Origin: Pseudomonadota bacterium
GTDB taxonomy: Bacteria; Pseudomonadota; Gammaproteobacteria; GCA-001735895
NCBI GenBank assembly: GCA_022545625.1
Contig: JACZQS010000128.1
Coordinates: 1-6,884 of the forward strand
Direction of reading: 5' to 3'
Length of the DNA: 6,884 nt
Each line of letters opens with the position of its first letter. Position 1 is the first letter of the stretch. Under the pieces are notes generated by a model that searched no databases, had not been told where the DNA came from, and worked only from the letters and a program-made list of their open reading frames with translations. The position numbers and the translations under genes are program-made. Below, piece by piece: positions 1 through 6,344 of the stretch.

Positions 1-119
1 TTACCCGATTCCGCCAGCATGTAAAGGGCTGTTTTGGATCGCCTGTCGCCACTGTATTATCGAGTCTCCGAGTCTGTTTCTCGTAAGCGGACGCTCCTAA
101 TGCCCCGGTGGGAGGCAAT
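1..119. other. Left flank of the IS, no recognisable gene
   Basis: This stretch lies outside the insertion sequence. Short open frames run through it on the plus strand, but each stops within the flank or crosses into the IS, and none resembles a protein I know. No tRNA cloverleaf is visible on either strand, although gene order in relatives would predict more tRNA genes in this direction. A 7-base repeat, CGAGTCT, occurs twice at 61-67 and 69-75. It may be plain intergenic DNA or the degraded end of another element. Confidence 0.5.
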
Positions 120-142
120 CTTCGGCCGAGGCTGTGTGAAAA
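120..142 (+). repeat. Left inverted end of the IS plus palindromic target half
   Basis: The 23 bases here are the exact reverse complement of 1793-1815. Symmetry ends sharply at 119/1816 on the outside and 143/1792 on the inside. The inner 13 bases (GGCTGTGTGAAAA, 130-142) are the likely true terminal repeat. The outer part contains TCGGCCGA (122-129), the probable duplicated target. Confidence 0.85.
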
Positions 143-308
143 GAGCTTTGTATTTGTTCAGCCCGACGTCTTCCCGATATCGCACCATATTTTTGTGTCA
201 CCGAATAGTATCACTGTAGAGGCGCCGAAATGATCGACGACGTTTCCAATAAAATAGTTCGTCGCTTCCAGGTGATCTGAGACCCCTTGAGTCGTGAAAA
301 TGGCCCTC
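143..308. other. Non-coding tail of the IS, 3' of the transposase
   Basis: These 166 bases lie between the transposase stop codon and the left terminal repeat. I see no gene of its own. An inverted pair, CGACGA at 235-240 and TCGTCG at 259-264, could form a 6-bp stem with an 18-nt loop. A minus-strand open frame crosses the region from 355 to 158, but it overlaps the transposase 3' end in another frame, has no recognisable domain, and is not called. Confidence 0.5.
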
Positions 309-317
309 TCAGGCCAC
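293..317 (-). terminator. Possible intrinsic terminator at the transposase stop
   Basis: Read on the minus strand, TGGCC and GGCCA form a 5-bp GC-rich stem (312-316 with 301-305), extendable by a G-U pair, around a 6-nt loop. TTTT (300-297) follows at once. The transposase TGA stop (311-309) lies in the loop. The stem is short and the T-run is only four bases, so termination would be modest. Confidence 0.4.
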
Positions 318-1745
318 CTGCAACTGTTCCATGATCTTCGCCACTCCAAGCACATTAATGGCCCGCCTCATATTATAGGCGAGCACGTGAAGGCTCATCT
401 CAGCCTGAACATTGGGCAATCGTTTCATTAAGAAGTGCGTGGATCCCATCCAGTACTTGATCGTGCCAAAAGGATGTTCGACCAGCCGCTTGCGTTGTCG
501 CATCGCATCCGGGTTCTGCTTAAGCAAAGCATCAGCGGCATCCAGTATGTCTTCCTTCTCCCAGCGCTTGATGCGTTTGGCTTTGCCCGTCGTGCACTGC
601 GACTTCAGCGGGCAGGATGAACATTGGTAGGTCATATACACCCACTGTGTCTTGCCATGCTCGACACTGTCGAATCGGTACGTCAGACGTTGCCCAGCTG
701 GACAGATATATTCATTCTGCTCTGCGTCGTAGTGAAAGTCTGCCTTCGAATACCGACCCCTGGCCTTGGCCCAAGAGCTATCTGTCTTCGGCACTAGCAC
801 CTTGATGCCGGCCGCATAACAGTCGACGATCTCTTCACCCTTGTAATAACCGGGATCGGCAATCACGGTGAGTGCCTTCGCATCGAGTGCCGCCGCGGCT
901 TGACCCGCCATCGAAGATAGCTGGCTGCGGTCGCTCGGTGCGTTGGTCACTTCATGCGTCGCAATCAGATGGTGTTTGCTGTCCACCGCACTTTGCACGT
1001 TATAGCTCACCGTACTGCCGCCGCCGGCCTTCATCATCGAGCGGGCATCGGGATCGGTCAGTGACACCTGGCTGTCCGGATGCGCTTCAACCTCGGCTTC
1101 GTATGCCTTGAGTTGCTCCATCTTCGCCTCCATCGAGGCGATCTTTTGTTTTAACTCCGCTGCGTTAACTTCCCGGATCTCCGGTTCTTCTCGATCCGCC
1201 GCATCGAGCTTTGCCAGGTAGCGGTCGATGTTTGCCTGCGTCTTTTGCAGCCTGCGCTTCACGCTCTTCTGCGTAAAGTTCTTGTCGCGACTGTTGACCG
1301 CCTTGAACTTGCTGCCATCAATCGCCACCAGCGTCGCGGAAAATAACTCAAGCTCCCGGCACACGCCGACAAACTCCGTACACACGCGGCGAATGGCCTT
1401 TCTATTGTCTTTCCTGAAATCGGCTATGGTTTTGAAGCGCGGCATCAGCCGACCAGTCAGCCAGATAAGCTCAACGTTCCGGTAGGACTCCCGCTCTAAA
1501 CGACGGCTCGACTGAATACGGTTGAGATAACCATAGATATAGATCTTCAGCATCGTCGCCGGCAAATACCCCGGCCGACCCGTGTCACTGGGCTCGGCGC
1601 GATCAAAACCAAGTGCCTTCAGATTAAGCTTGTCGACAAACGCATCGACGATGCGGATCGAATTATCTTCTGCAATGTAATCTTCAAGGCTTTCGGGGAA
1701 CAAGGTGCTCTGGAATCGGTTCTCACCTTCAATGAAACGCTTCAT
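309..1745 (-). CDS. IS1182-family transposase, full length
   Basis: This 478-residue transposase catalyses movement of the surrounding IS by DDE chemistry at the terminal repeats. The N-terminus, opening MKRFIEGENR, is the DUF772-type domain typical of the family (roughly residues 15-110). The catalytic triad can be placed at D143 (AIDGSKFKAVNS), D297 (ADPGYYKGEE) and E423 (LVEHPFGTIKYWMG). A lysine/glutamate/alanine-rich stretch at about 160-222 looks like an inserted coiled coil. Cysteines 348, 375, 378 and 384 form the small cluster often seen before the final acidic residue. The C-terminal half fits DDE_Tnp_1_6. The ATG at 1745 gives the family's usual N-terminus; no convincing Shine-Dalgarno precedes it. 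There is no frameshift or internal stop, and no passenger gene. Confidence 0.95.
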   Translation of the reverse strand: MKRFIEGENRFQSTLFPESLEDYIAEDNSIRIVDAFVDKLNLKALGFDRAEPSDTGRPGYLPATMLKIYIYGYLNRIQSSRRLERESYRNVELIWLTGRLMPRFKTIADFRKDNRKAIRRVCTEFVGVCRELELFSATLVAIDGSKFKAVNSRDKNFTQKSVKRRLQKTQANIDRYLAKLDAADREEPEIREVNAAELKQKIASMEAKMEQLKAYEAEVEAHPDSQVSLTDPDARSMMKAGGGSTVSYNVQSAVDSKHHLIATHEVTNAPSDRSQLSSMAGQAAAALDAKALTVIADPGYYKGEEIVDCYAAGIKVLVPKTDSSWAKARGRYSKADFHYDAEQNEYICPAGQRLTYRFDSVEHGKTQWVYMTYQCSSCPLKSQCTTGKAKRIKRWEKEDILDAADALLKQNPDAMRQRKRLVEHPFGTIKYWMGSTHFLMKRLPNVQAEMSLHVLAYNMRRAINVLGVAKIMEQLQVA

Positions 1746-1774
1746 TCGGTTTACCCAGGTGCGGAGACCTTCGT

Positions 1775-1803
1775 ATTATACCTACCATCGCGTTTTCACA
1801 CAG
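1775..1803 (-). promoter_or_regulatory. Probable transposase promoter next to the right IS end
   Basis: On the minus strand a perfect TATAAT lies at 1780-1775, about 30 bases before the transposase ATG. At a 17-base spacing the -35 position is CTGTGT (1803-1798), a poor match that falls inside the terminal repeat. A weak promoter partly embedded in the repeat is common for insertion sequences, where transposase binding can repress it. That mode of control is inference. Confidence 0.45.
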
Positions 1804-1815
1804 CCTCGGCCGAAG
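1793..1815 (-). repeat. Right inverted end of the IS plus palindromic target half
   Basis: This is the perfect reverse complement of 120-142. The inner 13 bases (1793-1805) are the likely terminal repeat on the promoter-proximal side of the transposase gene. TCGGCCGA at 1806-1813 is the second copy of the probable target duplication. Confidence 0.85.
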
Positions 1816-2002
1816 GTCGACCCTCGTTAAGCACTTTTCAGTGTCTGCTTTTACTCGATTAGTAAGTGCAACAATCTGCTATTGGTGAGAGAACAAATCA
1901 ACGGCTTAGCGGATTATTTTCATAAAATTTTCATAATTTCATAAAATCCCGAAATCGCCAGTTTCGAGAAGGTCGATAAGTTATTGATCGACAAAGAAAA
2001 AA
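1816..2002. other. Gene-free stretch between the IS and tRNA-Thr
   Basis: These 187 bases hold no gene that I recognise. The minus-strand sequence directly after the tRNA CCA begins with TTTTTT (2002-1997), which may help end tRNA transcription. Next comes an inverted repeat, GTCGAT/ATCGAC (1992-1987 with 1977-1972, 9-nt loop), without a following T-run. Further on, the octamer TTTCATAA appears three times on the plus strand, at 1918-1925, 1929-1936 and 1937-1944. No second tRNA is present, although relatives carry tRNA-Tyr soon after this tRNA-Thr. Confidence 0.55.
1918..1944 (+). repeat. Three direct copies of TTTCATAA
   Basis: TTTCATAA occurs at 1918-1925, 1929-1936 and 1937-1944. The last two copies abut and the first is separated by three bases. 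The tract is AT-rich against a roughly balanced background. The array is short and could be chance low-complexity sequence; no role is evident. Confidence 0.5.
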
Positions 2003-2078
<76 letters not shown>

Positions 2079-2086
2079 AAAATTGA

Positions 2087-2100
2087 GTTTTCGCGAAAAC
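2087..2100 (-). repeat. Perfect 14-bp palindrome in the tRNA leader
   Basis: GTTTTCGCGAAAAC is its own reverse complement and ends 8 bases before the mature tRNA 5' end. In the leader RNA it could fold into a 5-bp stem with a CGCG loop. An alternative pairs flanking GAG with CUC around a 2-nt bulge. It might assist precursor processing, bind a dimeric protein, or act as a weak terminator for the upstream operon, since AATTTT follows. None of these can be decided from sequence. Confidence 0.5.
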
Positions 2101-2159
2101 GCTCTTGATTGGGCGTTTACGCTGGCGGGTTCTAGTGCCCCGTACCTGCTCTTTCGAGA

Positions 2160-2195
2160 GGCGCGAATTTTATTGTTTTTACCCGATATTGGCAA
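2160..2195 (-). promoter_or_regulatory. Promoter for tRNA-Thr with GC-rich discriminator
   Basis: On the minus strand TTGCCA (2195-2190) and TAAAAT (2172-2167) are separated by exactly 17 bases. Each matches the sigma-70 consensus at five of six positions. The bases after the -10 are TCGCGCC, a GC-rich discriminator like those of stable-RNA promoters under stringent (ppGpp/DksA) control. Transcription should start near 2160, giving a leader of about 80 nt. The -35 begins only five bases after the SPOR-gene stop codon, so the tRNA would have its own promoter even if operon transcripts read through. Confidence 0.7.
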
Positions 2196-2200
2196 GCAAT

Positions 2201-2914
2201 TTACGCCGATTCGGAGCACTGACGGGGAATTTGTCCGATGCCTTTATTTACATCCTCGGTATCCAGTAATATATGTAATTCGCTTTCACTAGACTGCTCG
2301 CTGTAAACCCAGAATATGGTGCGTTCGCGGTATCGCGGCTCGGATTTCACTGCATATTTGTATTTCTTCAGTCGGGAAATAAGCCGATCTGCATTTTTCT
2401 TTAATCCGAAAACACCGAGCGACAGGGTATGGGATCTATCGGCCTCATTAAGAAGGATGCGGGAATCGCGGAATCCTTTCTTTGCCAGGTCTGCCGCGGC
2501 AGCAATCGCTGCCTGCCTGGTTTCATGGTCTGATATATAAACCATGATACCGAGGTATTCTTTCTCCTGGCTGGATTTCAACTCGGTTAAGACGTCGTTA
2601 GCCGAATAGCGCGCGCTGACTTCCAGCGCCCTGGTTTTGTCCTTGAACGGCCCAATCGTATAACACAGTCGATCGTCGATGGGTTCCTCGGTAACCATGA
2701 TTACTTCTTCCAGTACCGCTTCGCTGGCCTCGGCCTGGGCGATCATTTCGGCTTCGGCGATAATTTCAGATTCGACAGGTTCATCCAGCAGGCGTAATTG
2801 CTCGGCAACCGGGATATTTATATTTTGAGGTACCAGCTGCTCGTAGGGCAGCAGCCACTGCACCAGTGCAAATGCAATATTGGCGATGACTAACAGGCTG
2901 AAAAATATTTTCAT
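2201..2914 (-). CDS. SPOR-domain inner-membrane protein
   Basis: This 237-residue protein has an N-terminal hydrophobic helix (about residues 3-22), suggesting a signal anchor with the rest in the periplasm. A glutamate-rich linker follows (about 44-80). Residues 83-155 look like a SPOR domain: LCYTIGPF strand, alpha helix, YLGIMVYI strand, second helix, SRILL strand. Residues 162-204 resemble a further partial SPOR unit (TLSLGVFGLKKNAD, then a FWVY strand). SPOR domains generally bind peptidoglycan stripped of stem peptides, often at division sites; that role is inferred here. The ATG at 2914 was chosen because it overlaps the coaX stop as TAATG, has AAAGG about seven bases upstream, and is followed directly by the anchor. 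An in-frame extension to 3136 would run through coaX in another frame. A small SPOR gene after coaX is also found in Pseudomonas. Confidence 0.85.
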   Translation of the reverse strand: MKIFFSLLVIANIAFALVQWLLPYEQLVPQNINIPVAEQLRLLDEPVESEIIAEAEMIAQAEASEAVLEEVIMVTEEPIDDRLCYTIGPFKDKTRALEVSARYSANDVLTELKSSQEKEYLGIMVYISDHETRQAAIAAAADLAKKGFRDSRILLNEADRSHTLSLGVFGLKKNADRLISRLKKYKYAVKSEPRYRERTIFWVYSEQSSESELHILLDTEDVNKGIGQIPRQCSESA

Positions 2915-2916
2915 TA
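2912..2916 (-). promoter_or_regulatory. TAATG stop/start overlap, coaX-SPOR gene
   Basis: The coaX TAA (2916-2914) and the SPOR-gene ATG (2914-2912) share one base, with AAAGG a few bases upstream. This overlap decides the SPOR start codon and repeats the birA-coaX junction design. Confidence 0.8.
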
Positions 2917-3657
2917 CTGCCTTTGTCCCATTTGTAGACGCATGCCTTCGAACACCAGGTCGGGAACTACTCGAAATTGTCGATCCCGGGGTTGTCGCAG
3001 GCGATTTGCATCTCCACCGGTCACAATCAGAGCGGCATCGCTTGCAAGCCGCTGGTACCATCGACCGATAAGCTGTTCGACGATTGCCTCGTCGGTCGAT
3101 TCGTAGTCTATCTGAATACAGGCTTCGGTTGAACATCCCGGTTCATCGTTTTTACTAATATCCGGATGGTTAAAATCGGCCCTGTGTAAAATCTGCTTAA
3201 AGCGCTCCAGGCTAGTATTAAAACCCGGCAGAATTGCACCACCGAGATGTTGACCCTTGCTATTCATCAGGTCGACTGTGATCGCACTACCGGCGTCGAC
3301 GATGATTACATCCTGCGCCACCAGGTGCCTGGCGGCTAGCAAACAAAGCCAGCGATCGGCGCCGAGGCCACCGGGTGCCTGATAGGCGTTGCGCACACCA
3401 TGGCTGCATTTGAGCGGCACAAACTTGTGTATATTACCGGGCTGGATGACCTGGTGAAGAATGCCCAGTAATTCGGATTCAAACTCATCTGGCTGCCCTG
3501 ACGAGTAATGGCAATGACCGGCATCAATATCACCAAGTCGCTTCTCGAAACGTGACTGCCAACCATTCTCAAGGCGACAACTAAAGCTGGACTGTAGCGC
3601 CGGTCCCTGCCACCACTGTCCCTTAATCGTACTGTTACCAGCGTCCAGCAATAGCAT
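2914..3657 (-). CDS. coaX: Type III pantothenate kinase
   Basis: CoaX phosphorylates pantothenate with ATP, the first step of coenzyme A synthesis in the cytoplasm. The 247-residue length is normal. Motifs of the ASKHA fold are all visible: the N-terminal phosphate loop DAGNSTIK (residues 5-12), GADRW with the family's catalytic aspartate at D101, DAGSAITVD (121-129), GGAILPG (139-145) and the late TGGDA (213-217). The type III enzyme generally resists feedback inhibition by CoA and often needs a monovalent cation such as potassium; both are family knowledge. The ATG at 3657 overlaps the birA TAA as TAATG, with GGAAG about nine bases upstream, so translation is probably coupled. At its own 3' end it overlaps the SPOR gene in the same way. 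E. coli has the unrelated coaA at this position. Confidence 0.95.
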   Translation of the reverse strand: MLLLDAGNSTIKGQWWQGPALQSSFSCRLENGWQSRFEKRLGDIDAGHCHYSSGQPDEFESELLGILHQVIQPGNIHKFVPLKCSHGVRNAYQAPGGLGADRWLCLLAARHLVAQDVIIVDAGSAITVDLMNSKGQHLGGAILPGFNTSLERFKQILHRADFNHPDISKNDEPGCSTEACIQIDYESTDEAIVEQLIGRWYQRLASDAALIVTGGDANRLRQPRDRQFRVVPDLVFEGMRLQMGQRQ

Positions 3658-3659
3658 TA
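3655..3659 (-). promoter_or_regulatory. TAATG stop/start overlap, birA-coaX
   Basis: The birA TAA (3659-3657) and coaX ATG (3657-3655) share one base. GGAAG lies about nine bases upstream, inside the end of birA. Ribosomes finishing birA can probably restart on coaX, which would link the amounts of the two enzymes. Confidence 0.8.
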
Positions 3660-4523
3660 TGCAATACTTCCGATCGATATATCCGCGGCTGAAAATACCT
3701 GTCTTCCCTGCTCGGTTTCCAGTTGCAACTGGCCATCGGCGTTAATACCGAGGTTCAGACCGCGTATCGATCCATCGCCAGATTTCACCGTTATGGTTTG
3801 ACCCCGCAATGCATCTAATGCGTGGAACTTGTCCATAACCCGGGATACCGATGACTGGTCAAAGGCATCAACCGCGGTCACTACCTGCCGAATTGCTTCG
3901 ACCAGAATTCTGTCCCGTGAAATAGTGCTACCTGCAATTAGCGATATACACGTCGCGGGTTGGGGAATGGCGGCCAGGTCTTCGGCGTTCATCGTCACAT
4001 TGATGCCAAATCCAATAGCGAAAAAATAATTTTGCCTGGTGATCGATTTCGATTCGATCAATATTCCGCCTAGTTTTTGATTTTGATAAACCAGGTCATT
4101 TGGCCACTTGAGCTTGACGCCATCGATCCCGGTTTTCGCAAGAGTTTCGGCCAGTGCTATACCGGTGACAATACTCAGCAGTCCCGGATTGCATGCCTCG
4201 GTAGATTTCAGCATACCGATCGTGCAATAAATATTTTTCGCGAACGGCGAGAACCATTGCCTGCCACGGCGACCCCTACCACCTGTCTGCATTTCGGCAA
4301 GCGCAATACAGGGGCTTCGATTAGTTTCGAATAAATGCAATGCGTCTGCATTGGTAGATTCCGTGACCTGGCGGTATTGCCATTCAAACGAATCTAAAGG
4401 CGGAGTCTTATCCAACTGCGCCCGTATCGAGTCCAGGTTTATTAGTTCCAACTTCGATTCGAGTTCGATCACCGCCCTACCGTCCCGCAAACCAGGCTTG
4501 CCGATTTTGATTGGCTGCGCCAA
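3657..4523 (-). CDS. birA: Biotin-protein ligase without N-terminal HTH domain
   Basis: BirA makes biotinyl-AMP and transfers biotin to the carboxyl-carrier subunit of acetyl-CoA carboxylase and similar enzymes. Visible motifs are TESTN (54-58), the biotin/AMP loop GRGRRG (82-87), KWPND (139-143), the lysine of QKLGGI (K150, matching E. coli K183) and GFGIN (171-175). A C-terminal SH3-like domain spans about 238-285. The N-terminus aligns with the E. coli linker after its winged helix, so the operator-binding domain is absent. A TAG two codons upstream of 4523 rules out an in-frame extension. There is no early ATG. The longest start is TTG at 4523, with AGAGG immediately adjacent; GTG at 4472, just after the M61 stop, is an alternative giving 271 residues. 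The start is therefore uncertain. The gene overlaps or abuts the M61 gene and is coupled to coaX. Confidence 0.9.
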   Translation of the reverse strand: MAQPIKIGKPGLRDGRAVIELESKLELINLDSIRAQLDKTPPLDSFEWQYRQVTESTNADALHLFETNRSPCIALAEMQTGGRGRRGRQWFSPFAKNIYCTIGMLKSTEACNPGLLSIVTGIALAETLAKTGIDGVKLKWPNDLVYQNQKLGGILIESKSITRQNYFFAIGFGINVTMNAEDLAAIPQPATCISLIAGSTISRDRILVEAIRQVVTAVDAFDQSSVSRVMDKFHALDALRGQTITVKSGDGSIRGLNLGINADGQLQLETEQGRQVFSAADISIGSIA

Positions 4524-6261
4524 CCTCTAGTACGACGATATCGTTTCGCGCCGCTGCGAGAGTCATTTCAAACTCCATCAGTTCGTCCCGCCTGAATGCA
4601 TGAATTTTCCATTGATCCCCAACGGCAGCCAGTGACAACTGTTTCTCAAGTTGCGACAGTGACAATTTCAATTCATTGACCGCGATAATAACATCGTGAG
4701 CAGACAGGCCAGCAGCCTGCGCCGGACCATCTTCACGTACGCGCAAGATTTTTAATCCGCCATTTTTTTCTTCTACAAAAGCACCGAAATCGACTTCGGC
4801 AAGCGGTCCCTCAATTATTTTGCCACCTTTATCTTTTTGATCGACTGCACACCGAAAATTCATCTTAATGCCGACACTGGTGAGTAATTCCGGTAGCGGC
4901 AATTCTTCGCTGGAATAAATCAGTTTCTGCATAAATTCCTCGAGGTCAGACCCGAGGATTGAACAGACCAGGTCCTGAATGGTATTGGATTCAATTCCCG
5001 CCCCGGTCTCCTTCCAACTTTGCCAAAGCTGCCGCATGACATCGTCCAGACTTTGTTGAGATTGACTCAGTTGGCGCATTTTTAAATCGATGCACAGGGC
5101 AATCAAACAACCCTTGGCATAGTAACTGACGATTGCATTTTGCGCATTTTCATCCTGCTTATAAAACTTGGTCCAGGTGTTAAAGCTCGATGCAGCCGCT
5201 GACTGGCGACTGCTACCTTTTCCTCGTTGCACCTGTGTCACGGTCTGGGCCAGCAATTCCAGGTAAGAAATTTCATCGATCAAACCACAACGCAGCAAAG
5301 CGAGATCATCGTAATAGGAGGTTATGCCCTCAAACGCCCACAATAGATCGGTATAGACCTCCTGTTGTAAATCGTAAGGTTGGTAAGCCGCCGGTTTTAT
5401 ACGCTTTATATTCCAGGTATGGAAATATTCATGACTGCACAGGCCGAGAAAATCCCGGTAGGCTTCGCTGACCTCAGTTTGACCCGGTTGGGGTAAGCTG
5501 TCCCTCCCGCAGATTAAACTAGTGCTCGACCGGTGTTCGAGCCCTCCACTGCCCTGGCCGACAACCGTCACCAGGAACTGGTAATAATTCATCGGCGCAG
5601 GCTCGCCAAAAAATCGGATATGATGTTCGCATATTTTAGTCAAATCCTTTTTCAACCTGTCTTCATCGCAACGAAAACGGCCGCTAAGAATGACATCGTG
5701 CGGTACGCCACAGGCCTCAAAGCGAATCTGGGTGAATTCGCCCATCTCAACCGGATGATCGACCAGATCGTCGTAATTGTTCGCCTGGTAGAGCCCAAAT
5801 TCAAATGCCCCAACTTTTTTTGCGGCCAGGGTCGTGGCGAGTTTCCAGCCACTGCAACAGGCAGCCGGTGGCTTTTCGATTAATACCTCGCAGGGGGCCT
5901 GCGACTGCCCGATGACTTCCAGGAAAACACTGGTGCCATTGTAATAGCCGTGTGTTTGATCGAGGTGGGCACCCCGCACCGATAGATCCCAGGCGTAGAC
6001 CTTGTATTCTATGACCAGCGGCCCGGCACAGGCCTCCAGTCGCCAGTTGGATTTATCCTGCTGGCTGACGCTAAGGGTCGCATCGCCACACCAGGCATTT
6101 AAGGTAACAATATTTTTAGCAAAATCACGGATCAGGTAACTGCCCGGAATCCAGTTGGGCATGCGCAGAGACTGGCCACCAGGGTCGGGACTGTCGATCA
6201 GGAGCTTGATATCAAAATAATGCGTGGCGGGGTTATCGCTGGAAATCTGGTATCGAATCAT
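4477..6261 (-). CDS. M61-family metallopeptidase with C-terminal PDZ domain
   Basis: This 594-residue protein matches the glycyl-aminopeptidase-like M61 family in length and order. The N-terminal beta-rich domain opens with the family-like MPNWIPGSYLIRDF stretch (34-47). GGLEH lies at 239-243. The zinc site is HEYFH (277-281) inside a SHEYFHTWNIKRIKP stretch, with E311 of WAFEGITSYY as the likely third zinc ligand. A PDZ domain occupies about 485-570 (DGPAQAAGL core). No signal peptide is visible, so it is probably cytoplasmic; some relatives are exported. Substrates are unknown; members of the family remove N-terminal glycine or alanine. The ATG at 6261 is preceded by an in-frame stop and only a weak ribosome site. 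A possible extended -10 (TGCTAAACT, 6307-6299) lies in the 83-bp gap upstream. The TAG stop (4479-4477) lies within or just before birA. Confidence 0.92.
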   Translation of the reverse strand: MIRYQISSDNPATHYFDIKLLIDSPDPGGQSLRMPNWIPGSYLIRDFAKNIVTLNAWCGDATLSVSQQDKSNWRLEACAGPLVIEYKVYAWDLSVRGAHLDQTHGYYNGTSVFLEVIGQSQAPCEVLIEKPPAACCSGWKLATTLAAKKVGAFEFGLYQANNYDDLVDHPVEMGEFTQIRFEACGVPHDVILSGRFRCDEDRLKKDLTKICEHHIRFFGEPAPMNYYQFLVTVVGQGSGGLEHRSSTSLICGRDSLPQPGQTEVSEAYRDFLGLCSHEYFHTWNIKRIKPAAYQPYDLQQEVYTDLLWAFEGITSYYDDLALLRCGLIDEISYLELLAQTVTQVQRGKGSSRQSAAASSFNTWTKFYKQDENAQNAIVSYYAKGCLIALCIDLKMRQLSQSQQSLDDVMRQLWQSWKETGAGIESNTIQDLVCSILGSDLEEFMQKLIYSSEELPLPELLTSVGIKMNFRCAVDQKDKGGKIIEGPLAEVDFGAFVEEKNGGLKILRVREDGPAQAAGLSAHDVIIAVNELKLSLSQLEKQLSLAAVGDQWKIHAFRRDELMEFEMTLAAARNDIVVLEVGAANQNRQAWFAGR

Positions 6262-6344
6262 GGACTAGCCGGCATATCGCATAGGGACAAAAACGCGGAG
6301 TTTAGCACCATCCGGGTTCGCGGAAGAGACACACTCGGGTTTTT

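Larger units (their letters stand above)
130..1805 (-). mobile_element. Complete IS1182-family insertion sequence, about 1.68 kb
   Basis: The element consists of one full-length IS1182-type transposase gene on the minus strand, flanked by inverted ends. GGCTGTGTGAAAA at 130-142 is matched exactly by its reverse complement at 1793-1805. The perfect symmetry continues outward to 120 and 1815, giving 23 bp in total. The outer ten bases are better read as target DNA: TCGGCCGA occurs as a direct repeat at 122-129 and 1806-1813. The exact boundary is uncertain by a few bases because this repeat is itself a palindrome. Total length, single gene and end sequence suit the family. The transposase frame is unbroken, so the copy may be active. 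It sits 197 bp downstream of tRNA-Thr, in a locus that is otherwise conserved housekeeping DNA. Confidence 0.85.

Noticed and set aside
34..219. Plus-strand frame with TTG start across the left IS end
   Set aside because: It crosses the IS boundary, so most of it is IS tail sequence. No protein similarity is apparent, and its start follows an in-frame stop.
158..355. Minus-strand 65-codon frame in the IS tail, possible passenger gene
   Set aside because: It overlaps the end of the transposase in another frame, has no recognisable motif and no ribosome site.
872..1485. Plus-strand open frames antisense to the transposase
   Set aside because: They are composition shadows of the transposase codons with no motifs or ribosome sites.
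1972..1992. GTCGAT/ATCGAC inverted repeat as tRNA terminator
   Set aside because: The stem is 6 bp with a 9-nt loop and no T-run follows it. The T-tract lies before it, directly after the tRNA.
2914..3136. N-terminal 74-residue extension of the SPOR protein
   Set aside because: This part lies within coaX in a different frame, is basic and unstructured, and would put the membrane helix in the middle. The TAATG start at 2914 explains the protein better.
5190..5883. Plus-strand open frames antisense to the M61 gene
   Set aside because: They mirror a well-supported coding gene and show no recognisable domain.
6262..6344. Terminator or strong promoter between the YyaL-like and M61 genes
   Set aside because: No GC-rich hairpin with a T-run is present. 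Only a weak extended -10 (TGCTAAACT) without a good -35 is visible.
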